A stretch of 64,000 nucleotides of DNA from the NCBI GenBank assembly GCA_910585635.1, contig CAJUFE010000022.1, positions 3,114 to 67,113 on the forward strand. The letters run 5' to 3'. This document shows, in pieces, positions 40,662-49,346 of this stretch (positions within the stretch are counted from its first letter, which is position 1; the number at the start of each line of letters is the position of its first letter). Source of the DNA: an uncultured Lachnospiraceae bacterium. Lineage in GTDB: Bacteria; Bacillota; Clostridia; Lachnospirales; Lachnospiraceae. Under the pieces are notes generated by a model. The model searched no databases and was not told where the DNA came from. It saw nothing but the letters and a program-made list of their open reading frames with translations. A program made the translations under genes and the position numbers.

Positions 40662-42515
40662 ATGTGTGGTATTTCCGGTTTCTACCGGCCGACAGGGGAT
40701 CTGGCCCACCAGCAGGACATCTACCAGCCCATCCTAGAGGCCATGAACCTGGCCTTAAAACGGCGTGGTCCGGACGATAGCGGGACCTTCCTCTCCAGCC
40801 ACTTCGGCTTAGCCCAGGTCCGGCTTGAGATCGTCGACCTGCTCACCGGCCATCAGCCCATGTTAAAGACCTGGGATGGCCATACCTGGGGCATCGTGTA
40901 CAATGGCGAGCTATACAATACCAAAGAGCTGCGAGGCGAGCTGGCCTCGCTGGGCTACACCTTCTCGACCACCAGCGACACGGAGGTGATCCTCACCGCC
41001 TATCTGGCCTACGGGCCGGACTTTGTCACGAAGCTGAACGGCATCTTCGCCCTGGCGGTCATGGATCCTGTCCGGGAGTGCCTGCTGCTGGCCCGTGACC
41101 GCGCGGGCGTAAAGCCGCTGTTCTTTTCCCGTCAGGAGGATACCCTGGTCTTCTCCTCCGAGATCAAAGGCCTCTTCTGCTGGCCTGGCCTGAAGCCTAC
41201 ACTGGACCGGGATGGCTTAAATGAGATCTTCAGCATCGGCCCGGCAAAGACCCGGGGCTCCGGCGTGTTCAGAGATATCCAGGAGGTCCTTCCCGGCCAC
41301 CTCCTCCTGTGCTCTGGCACAGAGATCCGGCAGGAATGCTACTGGAAGCTGGAAAGCCGCCCCCATGAGGACAGCTATGCCCGGACCGTAGAGAAGACCG
41401 CCTTCCTGGTGGAGGATTCGATCTGCCGCCAGATGGTCTCCGATGTGCCGATCTGCACCTTCCTGTCCGGCGGGATCGATTCCAGCCTGGTATCCTCCGT
41501 CTGCGCCCGGGAGCTGAAGAAGAAAAATAAGCAGCTGACCACCTTTTCCTTTGACTTTGTGGGCAACCAGGAGAATTTCAAGGCCAGCGCCTTCCAGCCC
41601 TCCCAGGACCGGCCCTTTGTGGAGGAGATGGTCCGCTCCTTAGGCTCTGACCATCATTTCCTGGAATGCAGCACCCAGGCCCAGGCGGACCTTTTAGCGG
41701 ACTCCGTCCTGGCCCACGACCTGCCGGCCATGGCGGATGTGGATTCCTCCATGCTGTACTTCTGTTCCCAGGTCCGCCCCTTCTGCAAGGTGGCCCTCAC
41801 CGGCGAATGCGCCGACGAGATCTTCGGCGGCTATCCCTGGTTCCACCGGGAGGAGTGCTTCCGCGCCTCTACCTTCCCCTGGACCATGGACTTAAAGGCC
41901 CGTCAGGTGCTCTTAGCCGACGACTTTCTGGAAGAGCTTAACATGGAGGAGTACGTCCAGAAGGCCTACGATGCCTCCCTGGCCCAGGTCCCGGCCCTTC
42001 CCGGTGAAGCGCCGGACGAAGCCCGCCGGAGAGAGATCTCCTATCTGAACCTCTGCTGGTTCATGCAGACCCTCTTAGACCGGATGGACCGGACCAGCAT
42101 GTACAGCGGCTTAGAAGCCCGGGTCCCCTTCGCGGACCATCGGATCATCGAGTACCTCTGGAACGTTCCCTGGGAGATGAAGGCTAAGGATGGGGTGGCT
42201 AAGGCTCTCCTGCGCCAGGCCGGACGGGGCTTCCTGCCGGAAACGATCCGCTCCCGCCGGAAATCCCCCTACCCCAAGACCTATGACCGGGGCTATGAAG
42301 CCCTCCTGGCCGGGCGGGTACGGGAGATCTTGGCTGATCCCGCTTCTCCTGTGCTGCGGTTCCTGGATCGGAAAAAGACAGAGCGGTTCCTCACCAGCCC
42401 CTCGGACTATGGAAAGCCCTGGTACGGACAGCTGATGGCCGCGCCGCAGATGATGGCTTACGTGATCCAGATCGATCTGTGGCTGCGGACATATCAGCCC
42501 AGGATCCTCCTGTAG
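40662..42515 (+). CDS. asnB: Asparagine synthase (glutamine-hydrolyzing)
   Basis: 617 residues. Cys2 of MCGISGFY is the glutaminase nucleophile; the N-terminal domain shows RRGPDDSG and YNGELYN. The synthetase domain has the PP-loop CTFLSGGIDSSLVS, then GECADEIFGGYPW and LLDRMDRTSMYSGLEARVPF, ending with FLPETIRSRRKSPYPKTYD. It amidates aspartate using glutamine and ATP. RBS AAAGGAG lies six bases upstream. It appears monocistronic, ending at a strong hairpin. The neighbouring envelope genes leave open an amidation role beyond free asparagine, but the motif set is that of ordinary AsnB. Confidence 0.95.
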   Translation: MCGISGFYRPTGDLAHQQDIYQPILEAMNLALKRRGPDDSGTFLSSHFGLAQVRLEIVDLLTGHQPMLKTWDGHTWGIVYNGELYNTKELRGELASLGYTFSTTSDTEVILTAYLAYGPDFVTKLNGIFALAVMDPVRECLLLARDRAGVKPLFFSRQEDTLVFSSEIKGLFCWPGLKPTLDRDGLNEIFSIGPAKTRGSGVFRDIQEVLPGHLLLCSGTEIRQECYWKLESRPHEDSYARTVEKTAFLVEDSICRQMVSDVPICTFLSGGIDSSLVSSVCARELKKKNKQLTTFSFDFVGNQENFKASAFQPSQDRPFVEEMVRSLGSDHHFLECSTQAQADLLADSVLAHDLPAMADVDSSMLYFCSQVRPFCKVALTGECADEIFGGYPWFHREECFRASTFPWTMDLKARQVLLADDFLEELNMEEYVQKAYDASLAQVPALPGEAPDEARRREISYLNLCWFMQTLLDRMDRTSMYSGLEARVPFADHRIIEYLWNVPWEMKAKDGVAKALLRQAGRGFLPETIRSRRKSPYPKTYDRGYEALLAGRVREILADPASPVLRFLDRKKTERFLTSPSDYGKPWYGQLMAAPQMMAYVIQIDLWLRTYQPRILL

Positions 42516-42607
42516 ACCGATGCCCGCCCATCCCCGGGAGGGTCCCATCCCATAGGACGGCTTTCTCATGGGACCAAAAAGAGCTGCCGCAAGATACCTC
42601 GACCATG

Positions 42608-42650
42608 CCATATCCTGTGCTGGCATCGCTGTGATCAGCACAGGATATGG
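42608..42650. terminator. Strong hairpin between convergent asnB and M15 genes
   Basis: CCATATCCTGTGCTG (42608-42622) pairs perfectly with CAGCACAGGATATGG (42636-42650). No T-run follows in either direction, so it may be a bidirectional terminator or mRNA end. Confidence 0.6.
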
Positions 42651-42698
42651 TATAGGTCGGCTATCTTACGGCAGCCCACCTTTTGGCTGCGATCCCCT

Positions 42699-43481
42699 TC
42701 ACCGGATCGAAAAGTGCATATAGTCCTTCTCCCCGTTCCCCCAGCTCCCACCCCAGGTGAACCCGTGCTCCATAAAGAGCGCCACGCACAGATCATCCTC
42801 TTCGATCTTATAGGAAAAGACCTTTTCCCGGTCTGCATAGGCTTCGCCTTCTTCCGGTTCACAGTGGGTCTCTCCCTCCCGGTCGGTCCACACATAGGGA
42901 TTGTAGAGCGGGTTGATATCGATCGCCTTGCCCAGAGCATGGTAGGACAGGGTGCCGCTCTCCCCGGAGGACATGCGGTAATTAAAGCAGGAGGTGTTGT
43001 TGGCGGCGGCCGACTTTAGATCGTCCGCGTCATAGTCATCCACCAGCACCATCTTCTCGATCATATAGAAATTATCGTACAGCTCCCGGAAGATCTCCAG
43101 CAGGTCCTGGCTGATATCCTTGTGGCACACCAGTTCGCCTACATAGGTCAACCCGTCCGGTCCGCAGTAGAGCACCTTCAGATACCGGAGGTCCTCTCTG
43201 GGTACGGTACAGTCCTCCTTATAAGACTTCCCCATCATCCGCCCAAAGACCGCGTCGCTGATCGGACTGGCGGTAAAATAGGCGGAGATCCCGTTTTTCC
43301 GGATGTCGCTGCCATCCACTACCGTTCCGGCCTTTAAGGAGGCGGGGCCTGTGCGGATCACCTGGGTGGCGGCATAGGCGTCCATCACCAAAGAGGCCGG
43401 CACCCCAGGGAGCCCGCAGATGCTCATCGTCACGCCAAGAGCGGCTCCTAAAAGACAGTTCCTCATATCAGTTCTTTTCAT
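42699..43481 (-). CDS. Secreted M15-type D,D-carboxypeptidase-like protein
   Basis: 260 residues with an N-terminal signal or anchor segment (NCLLGAALGVTMSICGLPGV, with AYAAT as possible cleavage region). The peptidase M15_4-type core has SSGESGTLSYHALGKAIDIN with zinc ligands His and Asp, and a C-terminal WGGSWGNGEKDYMHF with the last His. M15 enzymes cut D-Ala-D-Ala or related peptidoglycan peptide bonds. The start overlaps the ligase gene by 14 bases, so the two are coupled. Placement at the end of the dlt-like operon ties it to wall remodelling. Confidence 0.9.
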   Translation of the reverse strand: MKRTDMRNCLLGAALGVTMSICGLPGVPASLVMDAYAATQVIRTGPASLKAGTVVDGSDIRKNGISAYFTASPISDAVFGRMMGKSYKEDCTVPREDLRYLKVLYCGPDGLTYVGELVCHKDISQDLLEIFRELYDNFYMIEKMVLVDDYDADDLKSAAANNTSCFNYRMSSGESGTLSYHALGKAIDINPLYNPYVWTDREGETHCEPEEGEAYADREKVFSYKIEEDDLCVALFMEHGFTWGGSWGNGEKDYMHFSIR

Positions 43482-44982
43482 CCTGCATTTCCTTCAATCG
43501 TTTTCGGTCGATCTTTCCATTTGCGTTATGGGGCAGCGCCGGATAGTAGCAGAAACGTCCCGGCATCATATAGACCGGAAGCTTCTTTGCCAGCCGCTGC
43601 TCCAGCTCCTTTTTCTCCAACTGCCGGCCGTCATAACAGAGACAGATCCGTTTCTTCTCCCCGTCATAGATGCAGGCGCAGTCGCGGATCCCTTCCACGC
43701 CGGCCGCAGCCGTCTCGATCTCGCCCAGCTCGATCCGATAGCCCATATGCTTGATCTGGTCGTCCTTCCTGGAGATATAGATCAGGTCCCCCCGGGCGTC
43801 TATCCGCACCAGATCACCGGTCCGGTAGATGCGCTCCGGATAGTCCGGGTTCGAAGGATCGATGACAAAGGAAGCCGCCGTCCGCTCCGGATCCCGGTAA
43901 TAGCCCAGGGCCAGACAGCTCCCTTTCATGCACAGCTCGCCCACGCTGCCATCCTCCACCGGGCAGTCCTCCTCGTCCAGGATCACCGCTCGCGAGTTCA
44001 AGATCGGCTTCCCGATAGGGAGAGGCTTGTCCCGGTCCTCCTCCTTATCCATCACATAGGCCGTACATACAAAGGTCTCCGTGGGGCCATAGAGGTTGGC
44101 ATAGACCGCGTCCGGGAGATAGCGGACCCAGTAGTCCAGATGCTTCACCGGCAGCACCTCGCCGGCGAACATCACATGCCGCAGGTATTTCGGCAGGGCG
44201 AACTGGAAGGCATCCAGGTTCGCGATCATCCCCATAGCAGAGGGGACCCACAAGAAGGTGGTGACCTTCCTTTCGTTCATATACTCCACCAACCGGACCG
44301 GAAAGCTGAAATATGAAGGCGGGATGATCTCCATCCTGGCTCCAAAATATAAGGCCCCATAGATATCATGGACCGACACGTCAAAATACAGCGGCGCCTG
44401 GTTCCCGAACACATCCTCACTGGAATAGGCAAAAGCCTCCTCCAGCCACCGGAGATAGTCGATCACCACCCGCTGCCCCACCAACACGCCTTTCGGGATG
44501 CCGGTAGACCCGCTGGTGAACAGCACATACAGGGGGTCCTGCTCCGTGACCTGGTCCAGCACCGCATCCAGCTGATCTCCTAGGTCCTGATGGATGGAGA
44601 TCTCCTCATAAAAGAACACAGGCCCATCATAGGCAAGGGCCTCCACCTGCTCCTCCTTCGACCGGTCCGTGATCAACGCTGCCGGCTGCAGCACGGACAG
44701 GATCGTATCCAGCCGCTCCTTCGGCATCTTGGGATCCAGCGGGCAGTAGAAGCAGCCGCCGCAGACCACGCCGAGAAAGGCCGCTACGCTCTCTGCCTTT
44801 TTCTCCATAAAGACGGCCACCGGCCGACGCCGGTAGCCGCTCTCACAGATACTGCTGCCGATACTCCTGGCGATCCGCCAGGTCTCCAGAAAGGTAAGGG
44901 ACCTCTCCTTATCCGCAAAAGCCGTCTTGTCCGGATGGCGTCCCGCAGAAGCCTCCAGATAGCCGATCACTCCTCTTACCAT
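43468..44982 (-). CDS. AMP-binding D-alanine--carrier ligase-like protein (DltA-like)
   Basis: 504 residues from ATG 44982, with GAGGAG upstream (frame opens at 45024). Adenylation motifs: LYVLFTSGSTGIPKGVLV (A3), YGPTETFVC (A5), GELCMKGSCLALGY, YRTGDLV (A7), GYRIELGEIE (A8) and NGKIDRKRL with the catalytic Lys (A10). In DltA this activates D-alanine and loads it on a carrier protein for teichoic acid esterification. A carrier, an MBOAT and an SGNH-like gene lie upstream on the same strand. The order is not the canonical dltABCD, and substrate residues cannot be assigned by eye, so another amino acid is possible. Confidence 0.88.
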   Translation of the reverse strand: MVRGVIGYLEASAGRHPDKTAFADKERSLTFLETWRIARSIGSSICESGYRRRPVAVFMEKKAESVAAFLGVVCGGCFYCPLDPKMPKERLDTILSVLQPAALITDRSKEEQVEALAYDGPVFFYEEISIHQDLGDQLDAVLDQVTEQDPLYVLFTSGSTGIPKGVLVGQRVVIDYLRWLEEAFAYSSEDVFGNQAPLYFDVSVHDIYGALYFGARMEIIPPSYFSFPVRLVEYMNERKVTTFLWVPSAMGMIANLDAFQFALPKYLRHVMFAGEVLPVKHLDYWVRYLPDAVYANLYGPTETFVCTAYVMDKEEDRDKPLPIGKPILNSRAVILDEEDCPVEDGSVGELCMKGSCLALGYYRDPERTAASFVIDPSNPDYPERIYRTGDLVRIDARGDLIYISRKDDQIKHMGYRIELGEIETAAAGVEGIRDCACIYDGEKKRICLCYDGRQLEKKELEQRLAKKLPVYMMPGRFCYYPALPHNANGKIDRKRLKEMQDEKN

Positions 44983-45096
44983 CCCTCTCGCTCCTCTCTT
45001 TTTATCCAGACCGTCCCTCTCCACGCACCGTCTCTGTGATCGCCTTTTTACAGGTCATGATACGATGCATGGAGAGAGGCCAGAGCTGTCTTGATC

Positions 45097-45630
45097 TTAT
45101 TTGACCGGTGCGATCTGGTATTCCACACCGTCCACCACGCCGTTGGTGGTAAAGATGCTCAGCAGGGAACCGCCCAAGGTGTAGCGGTACACACCGAACT
45201 CCTCTTCGTAGTCCTTCCCGTAGGCCGCGGTCACATCCTCTACCTTAGAACCGATCTTGATCCCCTCCGGCGTGGCCACCGTATCATCCACCAAGGTCAC
45301 ATAGCTGACTTTGTCCACCCCGCCTGAGGGATAGACCCCCATCTCAAAGCCAGGGTAGACATAGACCGTATCCTTCCCCTGATAGGCACAGGAATCCTGC
45401 TCCAGGGTCTTCTCCGGCGTCCCAAGAGCCGCCACGATCTCGGCCGCTCCCGCGTCCATCTTGATCTGGGTCTCTTTATAGACGAAGCTGTACTCCGTCT
45501 TCGCCTGCTCCGCGGTGTCCTCGGTCTTCTTGATCCAATCGAACAGGCCCGCGTAGGCCGGTACCGCCGTGCTGAGCATCATCCCGACAGCTAAGACCAG
45601 AGCCGCCCTTTGCACATTTTTCTTTCTCAT
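45097..45630 (-). CDS. Small secreted protein of unknown function within the dlt-like cluster
   Basis: 177 residues from ATG 45630 (GGGAGG seven bases upstream). A signal peptide is clear: MRKKNVQRAALVLAVGMML, then a likely cut after AYA. The mature part has MDAGAAEIVAALGTPE, VYPGFEMGVYPSG and IKIGSKVEDVTAAYGKDYEE. The two blocks of the type [hydrophobic]-G-[x]-[DA]-[x]-x-V-x-A-x-[YL]-G resemble the repeated SmpA/OmlA- or beta-lactamase-inhibitor-like fold, but I cannot name a family. A structured RNA-like element lies 60 bases upstream of its start. The position between SGNH-like and ligase genes suggests an envelope role. Confidence 0.75.
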   Translation of the reverse strand: MRKKNVQRAALVLAVGMMLSTAVPAYAGLFDWIKKTEDTAEQAKTEYSFVYKETQIKMDAGAAEIVAALGTPEKTLEQDSCAYQGKDTVYVYPGFEMGVYPSGGVDKVSYVTLVDDTVATPEGIKIGSKVEDVTAAYGKDYEEEFGVYRYTLGGSLLSIFTTNGVVDGVEYQIAPVK

Positions 45631-45995
45631 CGTTTTACCTCCCATATCTACTGTACAGCTCTGCAGGCGGGAACATGTATAGTCCCTGCCGACAGATCTC
45701 TACATTATTTTGTATAGTATACCGTGTCCTTCGGACATGCTCCCCTCCGGGGGGATGCACACGGTCCGGTCGGTGTTTTGTCCCGCTTTCGCGTGACACC
45801 AGACCGGCGCGGTATAATATCTGTCGACATTATACCATGATCTTCCTTTTGTGGATATTACGAAATCCTTTCTTTAGTCTTAACGATAGCGGCATGGTCA
45901 CTTTTCGCACCTACGCCAACTAAAAGCAGCGGAGGGAGGGTCCTGGCACAAAAGGTCCGCTCCGAAAGGAGCCTGCACCTGTCGATCCAAAGCGC
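45631..45995. other. Long intergenic region inside the dlt-like cluster
   Basis: 365 bases without a gene. Its left half holds the structured element at 45691-45825; the right half (45826-45995) is moderately AT-rich and shows no other clear signal. Confidence 0.6.
45691..45825. ncRNA. Multi-branched structured element (candidate cis-regulatory RNA, ncRNA or MITE-like)
   Basis: The ends GACAGAT (45691-45697) and ATCTGTC (45819-45825) pair, as do TATACCG (45718-45724) and CGGTATA (45810-45816). Inside are two arms. One is closed by CCGTGT (45722-45727) and ACACGG (45759-45764), with hairpins TGTCC-TTC-GGACA and TCCCC/GGGGA. The other is CCGGTCGGTGT (45766-45776) with ACACC-A-GACCGG (45796-45807), capped by CGC-TTTC-GCG. 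The arm closures share a few bases with the outer stem, so alternative folds exist. The minus strand would be the leader of the 177-residue secreted protein. I do not recognise a known RNA family. Confidence 0.55.
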
Positions 45996-47132
45996 CTACT
46001 CCGGATCCGTAAACTGTGGCAGATAGCCATACTGCTCAAGGTCTGCCTCCTGCGCCTCCTTCATCTCCCGGTAAAACCGGCTCTTTTCTTCCCACAAGGC
46101 GTCCCTTTCCGGATCCCCCCGCAGGTCCTTAAGACCGCAGCCCTCCTGGAGGATCCGCCCCAAGTACCTGGTCAGCTTCTCTGCTCCGTATACGTTCATA
46201 TGCAGACCGCCGTCGTAGGTGTCTTCATTAAAGTCCAGTCCGATCTCCTCTATGGCCGGGATACAGTTGATGTAGAGGAGCTGGTGGGCCTCTGCGTATC
46301 CCCGGATCTGTTCCTCCCACTGGTCGTACCAGACCGGATAGAGGCTGGGGGCCTTCATCAGCACCAACTGGATGCCCTCCTCCTCACACAGCGCCCGGAT
46401 CTTCTCCAGATATTGAGTGGAGATCTCAGGGAAGCGGTAGTCGGCCCGGCGGCGGGGGGTGGGGAAGTCCGTCAGGGGGCGCACGTCTGCCCGCATGTAG
46501 TAGCCATTATGGGAAACTTTTCCTCGTCTCCAAAAATACCGGATATCATCCTGGTCCAGCTCTTTAAAGCGGGAATGGTAGCGGAGCAGGGGGAAGAGGT
46601 ATTCCACCAGATGCTCTTCCTCCATCCCCGTGGTCCGGATCGCCTCCAGCTTATATCTGGACCATTCCATCCCTTCCATGGTCATCCGGTTATAGGCTTC
46701 ATTGGTCTGCTCTCCCTCCTGCATGGCCGCCACGCTGAGGAGTACCGCTTGCGGGTGCTCCCGGCGGAGCGTATCCTCCAGGAGATAATAGGACTGGGGG
46801 ATCAGCTGCTGGGCGCTGCCCCGGATATAGCTGGCGATCCCGAACTCCTCCCAGAGGATCACCGGCGAGATGTTCTCATACACCTCACAGTCCCCCAAGA
46901 TGATCAGCTCATGGTCCCCGCTCTCGCCATAATACTCCGAGATCAGGTTCCCTTCCACCACGCGCCCCATGTATTTGGGGACCAAAAGCCGCTGTAGCGA
47001 CCACAGCACGCCGCACAGGATCGCGGCGCAGACCACCACCCGGCCGAAAACAGCCGCACTCCTATGTTTTGGAGACCGCTTAAGAGACCGCTGGGGAGCC
47101 TGCTCAGGCGCATCCTTCTTCTCATCCATCAT
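45996..47132 (-). CDS. SGNH-like membrane-anchored protein of the dlt-like cluster (DltD-like role)
   Basis: 378 residues from ATG 47132, with AAGGGG upstream. One N-terminal membrane segment (VFGRVVVCAAILCGVLWSL) anchors an extracellular SGNH-hydrolase-like domain. Block I is IILGDCEVYENISPVILW, in which the usual catalytic Ser of GDS is Cys; IRGSAQQLIPQSYYLLE is the second block and DGGLHMNVYGAEKL the C-terminal Asp/His block. In dlt systems DltD completes acyl transfer outside the membrane with MBOAT DltB. The next genes upstream are MBOAT and a carrier protein, which supports that role. Sequence similarity to classical DltD is not obvious. Confidence 0.78.
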   Translation of the reverse strand: MMDEKKDAPEQAPQRSLKRSPKHRSAAVFGRVVVCAAILCGVLWSLQRLLVPKYMGRVVEGNLISEYYGESGDHELIILGDCEVYENISPVILWEEFGIASYIRGSAQQLIPQSYYLLEDTLRREHPQAVLLSVAAMQEGEQTNEAYNRMTMEGMEWSRYKLEAIRTTGMEEEHLVEYLFPLLRYHSRFKELDQDDIRYFWRRGKVSHNGYYMRADVRPLTDFPTPRRRADYRFPEISTQYLEKIRALCEEEGIQLVLMKAPSLYPVWYDQWEEQIRGYAEAHQLLYINCIPAIEEIGLDFNEDTYDGGLHMNVYGAEKLTRYLGRILQEGCGLKDLRGDPERDALWEEKSRFYREMKEAQEADLEQYGYLPQFTDPE

Positions 47133-47266
47133 CACATCGGACCCCTTTCCCATCCATTGTAAACTTGCTCTCCACACCCACGCCAGCTATGATGTAGCGG
47201 GACCGCGTTCTTATGGCGTCATGCCCTGATCGCGGCGGACCCTCTAACCGCTGAAAAATACGCCGG

Positions 47267-48856
47267 TCAAAACTGGTTATAGATGAACTGGCTGGCATCG
47301 AAGCCTTGTCCATAGGCTCCGAAGATCAGCACCGTTACAAACAGGCCGGACCAGAGTAAAAAACGCACCGCCCACGGCTGCGCCGCGATCCGGGCCCGGA
47401 CGCTCCCTTTTCGCTGGATCAGGCTCACCATCAGCATGAGGATGGTACCCAGGGCGGCTAAGAGCCAGTCCCAGCCATCCAGCCCCAGGGTCAGGAGACC
47501 GCCGTTAAAGAAGGGGGCCAGGGACCACTCCGTCAGGATGGAGCCCAGCATCCCAAACATCCTGGGAACGGTCTTATAGTACTCCAGGGTCTGGATCATG
47601 CTCAGCAGCAGCAGGGTCCGGCCGATCTGGAAGATCTTAAAGAACGTCTGATCCTTGATCTTCGGATGCTTTTCATGGAAACGGCGCTGCCATGGGGCCA
47701 GTTCAGAAGCAGCCAGCAGCACAAAGCAGTTGATCATCCCCCAGATCACAAAGCCCCAGGTGGCCCCGTGCCAGATCCCGGTCACGGCCCACACCAGGAG
47801 GCTGGCTGCGTAGACCGGCGTCCGCCGCCCTATCGCTTCTCCCAGATACTTTTTGTTCCATCTGGTCAGCTTCGTCACCGGGCCGCACACCGAGGCGGGA
47901 TAAAAGATGTATTCCCGCAGCCAGGTCATCAGGGACATATGCCAGCGACGCCAGTACTCGCCCACGGTCTTGGAAAAATAGGGCCGGTGGAAATTTTCCG
48001 GCAGACAGATCCCAAAGACCTGGGCGATGCCGATCACGATATCGATACCGCCGGAAAAATCCGCATAGATCTGCACCGTATAGCACAGCATCCCCACCAG
48101 CACGAAGATCCCCCGATAGGTATCCGTATCCTGGCTGACCGCCGCCACCGCATGGACCAGCCGGTCCGCCACGATCAGCTTCTTAAAATACCCCCACAGC
48201 ATCCGCTGCAGGCCAAAGGCCACCTGCCGGCTGTCAAAGGCATGGCTGGCCTTAAACTGCTCCTTCATCTCATCGAACCGGCTGATCGGCCCCTGGATGA
48301 GCTGAGGGAAAAAGGAGACGAACAGGGCAAACCGCCCCAGATCCTTTTCCGGCTCGTATTTCCCCCGGTACACATCGATCAGATAGCCCACCGACTGGAA
48401 GGTATAGTAGGAGATCCCCAGCGGCAGCAGCCAGTCCACTGGGGAGAGGCTCTCGCCGCTCCCCATAAAATGCAGAAAGCCGTTGATATTATCCACCGCA
48501 AAGTTCGTGTATTTCAGCACGGCCAGGATCCCCACGTCGATCCAAAGACCCAGCAGGAGAAAACGCCAGGCCACCTTTTTCCGGGCCGCCCGGTAAGCCT
48601 TTTTCTCCTCCCGTCCCAGCCCGTGCTCCTTGATATAGGCTTTCGTCCCCTTATGCAGCTTGCCAAGCTTTAATGCCAGCAGCCAAGTGGTAAAGATCGT
48701 GACCAGGATGAAGACGATCGTCTTCCAGCCCCCAGACAGGTAGAACAGCAGGCTTGCGCCTAAGAGCAGCAGCCACTGGTACCGGCCCGGGATCAGATAG
48801 TAGACCACGGCCAGAAGGGCGAAAAATGATAAAAACGCATAGGATACCAGAAGCAT
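47267..48856 (-). CDS. MBOAT family O-acyltransferase (DltB-like)
   Basis: 529 residues with about eleven membrane segments. Family blocks: NFAVDNINGF region, LPLGISYYTFQSVGYLIDVYRG in relaxed form, FVSFFPQLIQGPISRF, YADFSGGIDIVIGIAQVFGI, the conserved EYWRRWHMSLMTWLREYIFYP and the catalytic-His block TGIWHGATWGFVIWG. MBOAT proteins move acyl or aminoacyl groups across the membrane onto polymers such as teichoic acids, alginate or other glycans. It begins four bases after the carrier-protein stop with GAGGAG seven bases before the ATG. Length and motifs are closer to AlgI/DltB-type enzymes than to lipid acyltransferases. Confidence 0.93.
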   Translation of the reverse strand: MLLVSYAFLSFFALLAVVYYLIPGRYQWLLLLGASLLFYLSGGWKTIVFILVTIFTTWLLALKLGKLHKGTKAYIKEHGLGREEKKAYRAARKKVAWRFLLLGLWIDVGILAVLKYTNFAVDNINGFLHFMGSGESLSPVDWLLPLGISYYTFQSVGYLIDVYRGKYEPEKDLGRFALFVSFFPQLIQGPISRFDEMKEQFKASHAFDSRQVAFGLQRMLWGYFKKLIVADRLVHAVAAVSQDTDTYRGIFVLVGMLCYTVQIYADFSGGIDIVIGIAQVFGICLPENFHRPYFSKTVGEYWRRWHMSLMTWLREYIFYPASVCGPVTKLTRWNKKYLGEAIGRRTPVYAASLLVWAVTGIWHGATWGFVIWGMINCFVLLAASELAPWQRRFHEKHPKIKDQTFFKIFQIGRTLLLLSMIQTLEYYKTVPRMFGMLGSILTEWSLAPFFNGGLLTLGLDGWDWLLAALGTILMLMVSLIQRKGSVRARIAAQPWAVRFLLWSGLFVTVLIFGAYGQGFDASQFIYNQF

Positions 48857-48860
48857 GGCG

Positions 48861-49088
48861 CTACTCCTCTTCCAGTTCCTGGATCAGTGCATACAGGCTC
48901 TTTGCTGAATTAAAATACTCGGGCAGGATCTTATCCGCCGGTATGGCGACGCCAAACTCCTGGTTGATCTCCCCCACCAGCATCACGATCTGCATGGAGG
49001 TGATATGCCCGTCCTCCACCAGTCGGTCGCAGGTCTCATAGTCTACATCCGGGTTGATCTCCCGTAATATCTCTAACAGATCTTCCAT
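48861..49088 (-). CDS. Acyl/D-alanyl carrier protein (DltC-like)
   Basis: 75 residues, the typical size of a four-helix carrier protein. The phosphopantetheine Ser is Ser31 in EDGHITSMQIVMLVGEIN, and helix III begins near EYFNSAKSLYALIQEL. The site reads TSM, not the usual DSL, as in some dlt-like carriers of clostridia. RBS AAAGGGG precedes the ATG. It is the first gene of the minus-strand cluster that continues with MBOAT, SGNH-like protein, secreted protein, AMP-ligase and M15 peptidase, so it probably shuttles the activated amino acid from ligase to MBOAT. Confidence 0.9.
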   Translation of the reverse strand: MEDLLEILREINPDVDYETCDRLVEDGHITSMQIVMLVGEINQEFGVAIPADKILPEYFNSAKSLYALIQELEEE

Positions 49089-49207
49089 ATATCCCCTTTC
49101 TCTATCTCCACCTTGATCTACTACATCCGCCCTATCGGGCTACTTTTTCATGTTTTGAGCGTGGGCTGACAGCACGTATGGCCCGCCTGCCCGCCTCGCC
49201 CCTCCGC

Positions 49208-49320
49208 CCGGCCAAGATATAACACATCCGGCACCCTCTTGCCCGGCCAAGATATAACACACCCGGTACCTCCTTGTCCGGCCAAGATATAACACACCCG
49301 GCGCCTCTCTGCCGGCCGTA
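49208..49320. repeat. 35-bp tandem repeat 3' of the transglutaminase gene
   Basis: Units start at 49208, 49243 and 49278 with a partial one at 49312. Each begins CCGGCCAAGATATAACACA, followed by YCCGGYRCCTCY and a short T-containing tail. Nearly perfect direct repeats, no spacers. Confidence 0.92.
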
Positions 49321-49346
49321 GCCCAACAGAGCAAGGGTCTCCCCCG

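Noticed and set aside
43468..48856. Non-ribosomal peptide synthetase fragment
   Set aside because: There is a single adenylation domain with stand-alone carrier plus MBOAT and SGNH partners and no condensation domain, which fits a dlt-type system.
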